From positions 1 to 31,153 of the forward strand of contig JAUCBJ010001429.1 of NCBI GenBank assembly GCA_032718475.1: a stretch of 31,153 nt of DNA, read 5' to 3'. Source of the stretch: Nemertoderma westbladi. Lineage: Eukaryota; Xenacoelomorpha; Nemertodermatida; Nemertodermatidae. Under the pieces are notes generated by a model. That model saw only the letters and a program-made list of their open reading frames with translations. It was not told the DNA's origin and did no database searches. Shown here in pieces: positions 8,353-20,300 of the stretch (positions within the stretch are counted from its first letter, which is position 1; each line of letters starts with the position of its first letter). Made by a program: the position numbers and the translations under genes.

Positions 8353-11300
8353 GTAAGTGGACATGAGTAACAGCTTCCAGTTGAGTAACAGATGTAAGTG
8401 AACATGAGTAACAGCTTCCAATTGAGTAACAGATGTAACTGGATATGAGTAACATCTTCCAGTTGAGTAACAAATGTAAGTGGACATGAGTAACAGCTTC
8501 CAGTTGAGTAACAGATGTAAGTGAACATGAGTAACAGCTTCCAGTTGAGTAACAGATGTAAGTGTGGACATGAGTAACAGCTTCCAGTTGAGTAACAGAT
8601 GTAAGTGGACATGAGTAACAGCTTCCAGTTGAGTAACAGGTGTAAGTGGACTTGGTTAGCAGCTGCACGCAATTATTTTAAATTTCAGTGTGTGAAATGT
8701 TCAAGGAAGACGGAGTATTCGCGATGTACAGCGACGAGCCGGATGAGATTAGTAACGAAGTTGTCAACAAGTATGCAGAGACGATGAGAGTTCCACACGT
8801 AAGCGGTGTATATGCGGTGGAGGAAACACTGGCGGAATACACGCTGCATATCATGCCGGATTACATCGCCGCTGTCAAAGATATTATAAAGTACTACCGC
8901 TGGGACACTTTCTATTATTTGTATTCTCCGGGTTAGTATGAACTCGCATCGATATGACTTATACTTACACTACAATGCTTTTGTAATAAACCAGTTCTAC
9001 TTTATAGGTTTCGACTTACATTACAACGCCTTTGTAATAAACCAGTTCTACTTTATAGGTTTCGACTTACATTACAATGCTTTTGTAATAAACCAGTTCT
9101 ACTTTATAGGTTTCGACTTACATTACAACGCCTTTGTAATAAACCAGTTCTACTTTATAGGTTTCGACTTACATTACAACGCCTTTGTAATAAACCAGTT
9201 CTACTTTATAGGTTTCGACTTACATTACAACGCCTTTGTAATAAACCAGTTCTACTTTATAGGTTTCGACTTACATTACAACGCCTTTGTAATTAAAAAG
9301 TATAGTATTTAATGCATGCCTATCTGCGGTGTTAATTTATGGTTGTGAATCGTGGCTAACCAAGAATTTTAAAGTAATTGAAGGATTATATATGAAGGCA
9401 ATAAAGTCTTTGCTGGGGGTACGAGTCACCACACCGAACGATATCTGTCTTTTGGAGGGTGGGTTCGAACCCCTAGCTGTTTTGATTTTGAAAGCCCGGG
9501 TCAGATTCTTTAAAAAATATTCGATCACAGCCAATGACTCATTACCTATTACACAAGTATTTAAATTATGTTCGGATTCAAATATCAGCATGTACAACTT
9601 ACTAAGTGAATCAACCAATATTGACTTTTCCTCAGTATCTCTAAGTGCAGTAAGATTAAAAGTTTTAGCTAAACCAATTACAGCTACTAAGTTTCAGTTA
9701 TATCGTAGTATACTAAATCCTAAATTAGGTGTGCATGATATTTATTTAAGTAGTACCGCTTATATTCCCGACTTTCATCGCACTGCATTTACTCGATATC
9801 GCACCTTCTCACATAACTTAGCTAGTGAGAAAGGAAGATGGGCTCGTATCCCATCCGAAGACCGAGTATGTTCGTGTGATTTAAGCTCAGTGCAAAATGA
9901 AGAACATGTTTTGCTTCGTTGTCGGTATACTGCTATTTTAAGGTCTAATTTTGGTTTTGATAATTATAACTATATCCATGATCTATTTAGTTGCCCTAAA
10001 GTGAAATTGGCTAGCTTATGTGATTGTTACAAGATTCAAGAGATGTTTAGTTAAATTAGGAAATGCTTTATTATCTATATCTCTATCTTACATAGTATTT
10101 AAATTTTCTTTTCATTAAGTGCCTGTATTATTATTCTTAATGGACATTTATTGTTTTGTTTACATTGTATGTAATTACCCTTCTCAGGATTATTTGTATT
10201 TGTACCTGGTTATTTCACTCAAAATATCTGTCAATAAACATATATATATAATAATCCAGTTCTACTTTATAGGTTTCGACTTACACTACGACGCGTTTGT
10301 AATAAACCAGTTCTACTTTATAGGTTTCGACTTACATTACAACGCCTTTGTAATAAACCAGTTCTACTTTATATGTTTCGACTTACATTACAACGCCTTT
10401 GTAATAAACCAGTTCTACTTTATATGTTTCGACTTACACTACGACGCCTTTGTAATAAACCAGTTCTACTTTATAGGTTTCGACTTACATTACAACGCCT
10501 TTGTAATAAACCAGTTCTACTTTATAGGTTTCGACTTACATTACAACGCCTTTGTAATAAACCAGTTCTACTTTATAGGTTTCGACTTACATTACAACGC
10601 CTTTGTAATAAACCAGTTCTACTTTATAGGTTTCGACTTACATTACAACGCCTTTGTAATAAACCAGTTCTACTTTATAGGTTTCGACTTACATTACAAC
10701 GCCTTTGTAATAAACCAGTTCTACTTTATAGGTTTCGACTTACATTACAACGCCTTTGTAATAAACCAGTTCTACTTTATAGGTTTCGACTTACATTACA
10801 ACGCCTTTGTAATAAACCAGTTCTACTTTATAGGTTTCGACTTACATTACAACGCCTTTGTAATAAACCAGTTCTACTTTATAGGTTTCGACTTACATTA
10901 CAACGCCTTTGTAATAAACCAGTTCTACTTTATAGGTTTCGACTTACATTACAACGCCTTTGTAATAAACCAGTTCTACTTTATAGGTTTCGACTTACAT
11001 TACAACGCCTTTGTAATAAACCAGTTCTACTTTATAGGTTTCGACTTACATTACAACGCCTTTGTAATAAACCAGTTCTACTTTATAGGTTTCGACTTAC
11101 ACTACGACGCGTTTGTAATAAACCAGTTCTACTTTATAGGTTTCGACTTACATTACAACGCCTTTGTAATAAACCAGTTCTACTTTATATGTTTCGACTT
11201 ACATTACAACGCCTTTGTAATAAACCAGTTCTACTTTATATGTTTCGACTTACACTACGACGCCTTTGTAATAAACCAGTTCTACTTTATAGGTTTCGAC

Positions 11301-14300
11301 TTACATTACAACGCCTTTGTAATAAACCAGTTCTACTTTATAGGTTTCGACTTACATTACAACGCCTTTGTAATAAACCAGTTCTACTTTATAGGTTTCG
11401 ACTTACACTACGACGCGTTTGTAATAAACCAGTTCTACTTTATAGGTTTCGACTTACATTACAACGCCTTTGTAATAAACCAGTTCTACTTTATAGGTTT
11501 CGACTTACACTACGACGCGTTTGTAATGGACCAGTTCTTCTTTATAGGTTTCGACTTACATTACAACGCCTTTGTAATAAACCAGTTCTACTTTATAGGT
11601 TTCGACTTACATTACAACGCCTTTGTAATAAACCAGTTCTACTTTATAGGTTTCGACTTACATTACAACGCCTTTGTAATAAACCAGTTCTACTTTATAG
11701 GTTTCGACTTACATTACAACGCCTTTGTAATAAACCAGTTCTACTTTATAGGTTTCGACTTACATTACAACGCCTTTGTAATAAACCAGTTCTACTTTAT
11801 AGGTTTCGACTTACATTACAACGCCTTTGTAATAAACCAGTTCTACTTTATAGGTTTCGACTTACATTACAACGCCTTTGTAATAAACCAGTTCTACTTT
11901 ATAGGTTTCGACTTACATTACAACGCCTTTGTAATAAACCAGTTCTACTTTATAGGTTTCGACTTACATTACAACGCCTTTGTAATAAACCAGTTCTACT
12001 TTATAGGTTTCGACTTACATTACAACGCCTTTGTAATAAACCAGTTCTACTTTATAGGTTTCGACTTACATTACAACGCCTTTGTAATAAACCAGTTCTA
12101 CTTTATAGGTTTCGACTTACATTACAACGCCTTTGTAATAAACCAGTTCTACTTTATAGGTTTCGACTTACATTACAACGCCTTTGTAATAAACCAGTTC
12201 TACTTTATAGGTTTCGACTTACATTACAACGCCTTTGTAATAAACCAGTTCTACTTTATAGGTTTCGACTTACATTACAACGCCTTTGTAATAAACCAGT
12301 TCTACTTTATAGGTTTCGACTTACATTACAACGCCTTTGTAATAAACCAGTTCTACTTTATAGGTTTCGACTTACATTACAACGCCTTTGTAATAAACCA
12401 GTTCTACTTTATAGGTTTCGACTTACATTACAACGCCTTTGTAATAAACCAGTTCTACTTTATAGGTTTCGACTTACATTACAACGCCTTTGTAATAAAC
12501 CAGTTCTACTTTATAGGTTTCGACTTACATTACAACGCCTTTGTAATAAACCAGTTCTACTTTATAGGTTTCGACTTACATTACAACGCCTTTGTAATAA
12601 ACCAGTTCTACTTTATAGGTTTCGACTTACATTACAACGCCTTTGTAATAAACCAGTTCTACTTTATAGGTTTCGACTTACATTACAACGCCTTTGTAAT
12701 AAACCAGTTCTACTTTATAGGTTTCGACTTACATTACAACGCCTTTGTAATAAACCAGTTCTACTTTATAGGTTTCGACTTACATTACAACGCCTTTGTA
12801 ATAAACCAGTTCTACTTTATAGGTTTCGACTTACATTACAACGCCTTTGTAATAAACCAGTTCTACTTTATAGGTTTCGACTTACATTACAACGCCTTTG
12901 TAATAAACCAGTTCTACTTTATAGGTTTCGACTTACATTACAACGCCTTTGTAATAAACCAGTTCTACTTTATAGGTTTCGACTTACATTACAACGCCTT
13001 TGTAATAAACCAGTTCTACTTTATAGGTTTCGACTTACATTACAACGCCTTTGTAATAAACCAGTTCTACTTTATAGGTTTCGACTTACATTACAACGCC
13101 TTTGTAATAAACCAGTTCTACTTTATAGGTTTCGACTTACATTACAACGCCTTTGTAATAAACCAGTTCTACTTTATAGGTTTCGACTTACATTACAACG
13201 CCTTTGTAATAAACCAGTTCTACTTTATAGGTTTCGACTTACATTACAACGCCTTTGTAATAAACCAGTTCTACTTTATAGGTTTCGACTTACATTACAA
13301 CGCCTTTGTAATAAACCAGTTCTACTTTATAGGTTTCGACTTACATTACAACGCCTTTGTAATAAACCAGTTCTACTTTATAGGTTTCGACTTACATTAC
13401 AACGCCTTTGTAATAAACCAGTTCTACTTTATAGGTTTCGACTTACACTACGACGCGTTTGTAATGGACCAGTTTCATCTGACGGCGAAACAAATTCGAA
13501 GTGCACCGAATATCGACGAAAGCGTGGACCAAATGTTTAAAGAGAACGCTAAACACGTTATATTGGATCTGGATGAGGATTATTGTTTGCTGTTTGTTCA
13601 ACGTGTTAGTTTTTTATTACAAACCCAAAACACTGGCTAATAATCCTTTGCGCACGGCTTAATACGTTTCCAGAATCCAGAACTGGGTTTCGGAAAGGAC
13701 TTATTTTTATTAAAATATATACGATAATATATAATAATAATATATAATAAAATATAATATGGAATTATTGTTTTTTTTTATTTAAAATAATAATTAAAAT
13801 TAAAATATATGTCAGTATACATATGAAAATCTATTTTTGTTTGTCGGTTTAATTATTTCTTTACTTTCAGGTATACTCCGGGGGTGGAGAATCTGTTTGG
13901 GGTGTAGAGGGTCTAGCCACGAGTTATAAAAATATAAAAAAATTTAATGTTACCGTATGCGCATGCGCATTTCACCCGTTGCGGGCGTTCTCAGCGGTTT
14001 ATTATTATAATATACATTAAAAACAGGGACATACATTTTTTTATATTTTATAACTCGTGGCTAGACCCTCTACACCCCAAACAGATTCTCCACCCCCGGA
14101 GTATACCTTAAAGTACAGCAATCATGCTTACGCCACGCTCGACGTCAACCACAAACATTAAATATTTGTATTTAATTATTTCTTGGAAGCCAGAGCAGCA
14201 AAAGTGGAGGACAGCTCGAACAGTTGAGAACATGGTACAGGTCCGTGCATGATCGGTTACAGTAGGAGCATTTACAACAACCAGAGCGCGAGCGCTCGTG

Positions 14301-17300
14301 GAACGGAGTTTTGTTGCTGCAAATTATGTGGTGGAAACCGTGAGCAGTTGTTCTTGTAACAATATGGCTGTTCGACTGTTTGGGTTTCTTCCAATTCGAA
14401 GAAGAAAATGTTGGTCCCCGATGATGATAGCCTTGTAAGTTGAAGTTGTTGAGTCTGTCAAGTCGATGTATTTTATACTGGTCGATAACTTCGGGTTTGA
14501 AGATGTTTGGGTGCTGTCCTAGTATATCTTCAGTGGGGGAATTAGCACCTACCGCCATTAGTACCATAGTGGAAGACGCATTAGTGTGAAGGCCTAAAAG
14601 TCGTTTCAAAAATCTTGACTTAATTTTGTCCACTTCCTTTAAATTGGATAAATAATGGATAAATAGCAATCTCGGTGAAAGCGTATGTTGTCATTGGGTA
14701 TATTTATATGTTATATATGTTTGGTAAAGCAAAGTGATGGTTGTGGTTTAACACCAAGATAATTATACTCGTTACAAAGTTCAACTCTCGACCCCCCATA
14801 TGTGAAACTATCGGAGTGAACCCACATGACCTGCTTTGCGGAATTTAATAATCTTAGTTTTTGCGAGATTCACCACCATTGAGTTGTGCAAGCACCATTT
14901 CTGGAGAGCACCAAGCGCTAGCTGGATAGTAACAGGGTCCTTCGAGTATATAGCAAGGTCGTCTGCAAAGAAGATAAACACTATATAAGCTGATACTTAT
15001 ACGTAAAAGACTAGAAGTCTAGAAAAACTACTAGAAGACTACAGTAGTCGTCTGATACTAGAACCTAGTATTTTATTCTATTATAGAAGTGGTTACGATG
15101 AACTCTTGTCCAAAATTAAATATAATTACTCAGTAGATCAGGTCAGGTTTACGTAATGGATATCAAATATCATAGAAAGATTTTGGGATTAACACTTATA
15201 AGAATGAGTCGGTTGTCTGGACAACGACCATGGAGATTGACCCACAATAACCGAGTACCAGAACAATAGAACCAAATTAATAATAAATCCAGCGCTCTTC
15301 CGCATTTTTTGGTCAAATTTATGTTTAGATTTAACTTTTTTTATATACCATTTTTTATTTTTCCATTTTTTTTTGTTAAAATTTTAATTAATTGGCAGTT
15401 GTTAATTATTTACAGGCCTACCATCGGCAGATGTTAACTCGCGATTTTAGCATTATCGCGGCCAATGTTGTGTTGAATGAAACTCTGTTCATGCCGTATT
15501 CTCAAGGTGGCGTTAATTTTACAACGTTGAGGTTGACAAATAACTCCAATGACCCAAATGACTTACGAACAGAAGTTAATAAGAAATGGATTTCGTTCTT
15601 GGCAGAAAAAGGTGGCTCAACTGGAAAAGGAATGGATGTAAGTTTAAGTTGGCTAATAGCGTGGCACGGACATCGCAGCCGTGCCACAGACATCACTACC
15701 GCCGCCTTAAAAAAGGTACAGCACGAAGATGCTTATTAAATCTTTTTACCGTAGGAATTTTAAGTAAAATATTTTATATAATCCGCGTGATATTTTAATG
15801 TATGTTCGTTCATTTAATTGTTAAACTACTGTATTTCCAGGGGACCCCCATGGAAACATATTTCATGTTCATATTTCATTTATTTCACATAACTACCGGT
15901 AGTATCTCATCTGCAAGTCCGTCTTGAATTATGTGTAAATGTGTTTCTTATGTCGGTGTTTGTTTATACTCTACCACATTTACTTTCTTATTGTTTTCAT
16001 ACTTTGATGTTAATAAAACAATTCAAATTCCATGCCATTGGATACTACAGTGGCCTACATGTGGCACGGCACTAGTGGTCAGGTCACCGTGACTGTGCTA
16101 CATGTAACAAAACAAAACACAAAACAAAACACACCACTGTCATAGCTGTTTATCGAGACCCCTTGTACCACAGTTACCTGTGTGCCAACGGAACCGCTAC
16201 CGTGTAGTCACAGGATCCATAACAGAGCCACGACACCACTACTTTGCCACAAGAAAGTTCTTGAATTTATGTACCATATGATTAACACTTGGTCTCAACT
16301 CAATGCGAATTTACGTCCGAGAATTGAGAAATTAGGTCCCAAAACCCCAATTTAATTCGCCGTAATTAATTCGCTAGAGACAACACGAGTATTTAATTTT
16401 TTGTGTCCATCTAGCGGTGGGTGGCGGAAGTAATTATTTCACTAAAAACACTAAGCCTTTATGTATCCAAATTTTTTGAAACCAACTTTCTCCTTAGAAT
16501 GTACAAAACTCTCCAGCCGATTTTTTAAATTATCAACTTTTAATTAAATTAATAAATATATTTAATTAATTAAATTATTAATTATATTTAATTTTAATTA
16601 AATTATTTATTATATTTAATTAATTAAATAATTAATTATATTTAATTAATTAAATTATTAATTATATTTAATTTTAATTAAATTATTAATTATATTTAAT
16701 TGATTAAATTTTAAATTATATTTAATTAATTAAATTTTTAATTATATTTAATTAATTAAATTATTAATTATATTTAATTAATTAAATTATTAATTATATT
16801 TAATTTTAATTAAATTATTTATTATATTTAATTAATTAAATAATTAATTATATTTAATTAATTAAATTATTAATTATATTTAATTTTAATTAAATTATTA
16901 ATTATATTTAATTGATTAAATTTTAAATTATATTTAATTAATTAAATTTTTAATTATATTTAATTAATTAAATTATTAACTATATATAATTATTTGAATT
17001 AATTAAAATTTGCAATAATATTTGAACAAAATTAAAAAAAAAGCGCTGTAAATTTTTAAAGATCTTCAAAAACCTTTCAAACGAGCCATAAATTATCAAA
17101 TTTGGGTAAAAAGTGGCGGAAAAGTATCATTTTTAAAAATATAAAAATGTAATTCCGAGATTGCTTTAAAATTGAAATTTCCCACTCAAACCTCTCTGCC
17201 TGGGACTTATCGTTCCATACATACATGTACCACACCGGCACTAAAATTATAAGTATGGGGGTTTTCGGTGTCGGTGATTTCATTTCCGACCTCTGTTTTA

Positions 17301-20300
17301 TCATTTGGTGGATTCTAATATAATTCAGAAGATCTCACTAAGCCTTTTTAATATTTGTAATCCCCATTAAATTCCGCATCAGTTGAAATAAAAAAAAAAT
17401 AACCCCCCCCCCCTCCCCCCAGCACAGCACAAATACAATTAATCGACTGGTTATTAATTAATTATGTAGAGGCACATGACCTACTATAATATTATAGTTT
17501 AAGTGATGAGAGGCCTGATGCATTCCACCATGGGCTTATATCAGGATTATGAAAGAATTGAAAGTGTCTTTAGAGAAACACAAAAAAAATAAGGTAAAAA
17601 TATCTTCCCAAAACGAAACGTTATACATATTAGGCCTATTCTTATAATATAATAACTGAAATATAATTAAATTATTAAATTGGCTTACTTGTAAAATTTT
17701 GAACTAAATAATAAAATTGTAATATAGTGCGAATTAAGTTACGATTACGAAATATTACGAAACAGAATCTATGCCTTTATTGGTTGGAATTAGTTAAGTT
17801 AGTTAATTAGGCGGTTTAAATGCGACCTGGACACCATTGCTTTCATCTCCCTACAGAGGCGTTGGAATGGAGAATTACCTTCATTTGAGCTACGAATATT
17901 TTCACCTATTATTGAGTCATCTTCTCTCTGACCATCTACCTCCTCTGAGATGATATTGTTTACCGGTGTTGTGGGTCTGCTGATGTTATAGTTGTTACTA
18001 TCTTCGCAATCGCCCCGTAATGTGGACTCAGTAGTAGGTGATGGTGGTATTGTATTTCTTGCACCTTGATATGGGCGCGGTGGAAACGGTTGCAATGGAT
18101 TGGTAGTTGGAGTTGTAGCACTACTGGCTACCAATGGGCAGGTTATGTCTCTGGGTAGATCTATGGTAGGAGGCGGTTTCATTGCTCCTCTGGATAAAAC
18201 TGAGAGATGAGACAAATCGTGTGGAACCATCTTGGGAGCACCTTTTGATGCGTATGACTCATTATTGTTAGCTTTCAGCTCCGACAACCGTTTTAAATAA
18301 TCAGATTCATTTTCTTGTGGTTTCTCCACACACAATCGTTTCGTATAATCTGCTGATTGTCCTGGCATCATTGCAGACCTCTTAGAGCCAGACATTTGAG
18401 GTTCATTGATAAGAGCAACATTATTTGCTACATCTCTCATTGAATTAAGATTATCATTATCTATTATTTCTTTAGGTAAGCCTACACTAGCTGCCCTATT
18501 ATATTCTTTCTTACCCTCTGATAGGCACTGAATATCAATATCATTACACTTCAAGATGGTAGTACTCAATGATGAAACATTTGAAGTACCAGACAAAGCT
18601 GTCAATATCCGTGGCTGGAATATATGTGGGTCTGGGGCATAATTTACTTGGACTGAGGTACCAGGTTTCGGGTTATACTGAATTAATCTATCTGTACATA
18701 TACTTTCAGAGTATTTAATGTCATCCCTAAAACATTGCATAGATACAATTGGGTGTGGTAATAGACCCATTCCTAAATCATTTTCAATCTGAACTCTCAC
18801 ATTACTTTGGTTTTCCAACTTAATTCCATCAACAGACACTGAATTTACCTCCCCATCAACTCTCTGAGTGATATTTCTTTTTACTCTCATCCCATCATTT
18901 ACACCCATTATCGGATCATCTACCACTGCTCCAGTAACTTCCGATTTATCAAATTTGAAGGCATTCTTCCTCTCATCTTCGGATGATAAACATTTTCTCA
19001 TATCGTTTCTCTCTATTTGTGTATAAACTTTCAATTTATTTTTATCAGAATGCTTCACTAAATTTTCTTTTACACAGAAATCTTCTCGTTCCACAAAATT
19101 TTCAGAATAATTATTATTTGAAAACTTTTCAACATCTTTATGCACTGTTTTGTTAAGAGAGTCCTCCGTTCCTGTATCACGGAGGAAGATGACATCATTT
19201 GCATTGGTATCATTTGATTTGGAGTATGTGGTGATTTCGTGGTCATTTGATTTGAATTCATTCCCATTGAGAAGCTTAATTGATTTGGTTTCACTCAATG
19301 GTAGAATTTCGTTTGTTTTGGCACCATTCATTGGAACGATCTCCTTTGCTTTGAATTCATTCGTTTGAAAAAGCTCATTTGATTGGGTATCATTATCTTG
19401 GACGAACTTATATGAATCAGCATCATTCATTGCAACAAACTCATTTGAATCAGCTTCATTCATTGGAACGAGCTCATTTGGATCAGTAACATTCAATGGA
19501 ACAACCTCATTTGATTTAGATTCATTTGTTGGAACGAGGTAATTTGATATGATATCATTCACTTGAATGAGCTTACTTGATTTGGATTCATTCATTTGAA
19601 CGAGGTCATTTGATTCGGTATCATTAACTTGATTTACCTTATTGGATTTGGTATCATTCACTTGATCGAGCACATTTGGTTTGGTATCATTCACTTGAAC
19701 GAGCACATTCGATTTGGATTCATTCATTTGAACGAAGTTATTTGATTTGGTATCATTCACTTGATTGACCTTATTTGATTTAGTATCATTCACTTGAACG
19801 AGCTCATTTGATTTGGTATCATTCACTTGAACGAGCTCATTCGATTTGGATTCATTCATTTGAACAAGGTTATTTGATTTGGTATCATTCACTTGTATGA
19901 GGTCATTTGATTTGGTATCATTATCTTGGACAGACTCATTTGATTTGGTATCATTCACTTGAATGAGGTCATTTGATTTGGTATCATTCACTTGAATGAG
20001 GTCATTTGATTTGGTATCATTCATTTGAATGAGCTCATTTGAATTGGTATCATTAACTTGAACGAGCTCATTTGATTTGGTATCATTATCTTGGATGAAC
20101 TCATTTGAATTGGTATCATTAACTTGAACGAGCTCATTTGATTTGGTATCATTATCTTGGATGAACTCATTTGAATTGGTATCATTAACTTGAACGAGCT
20201 CATTTGATTTGGTATCATCATCTTGGATGAACTCATTTGCTTTGGTATCATTCACTTGAATGAGCTCATTTGCTTTGAAATTATTCAGTGGAACGAGGTC

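Noticed and set aside
8264-8672. Three overlapping minus-strand repeat ORFs
   Set aside because: They are antisense reading of the 41-bp donor minisatellite, with no independent coding evidence.
10373-13540. Second overlapping open frame with an [17 protein letters not shown] repeat
   Set aside because: Shadow of the same array in another frame; it leads out of the receptor's exon C frame.
10119-13640. A stand-alone gene for a 1173-residue repeat protein
   Set aside because: The open frame is a by-product of an indel-free 51-bp repeat lacking stops in two frames. Its 3' end is exon C of the glutamate receptor and its start is LINE 3' UTR. In-frame insertion by splicing is kept as a finding, not as a separate gene.
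17077-17304. 75-codon minus-strand ORF
   Set aside because: No start context, homology or domain; expected by chance in AT-rich intron.
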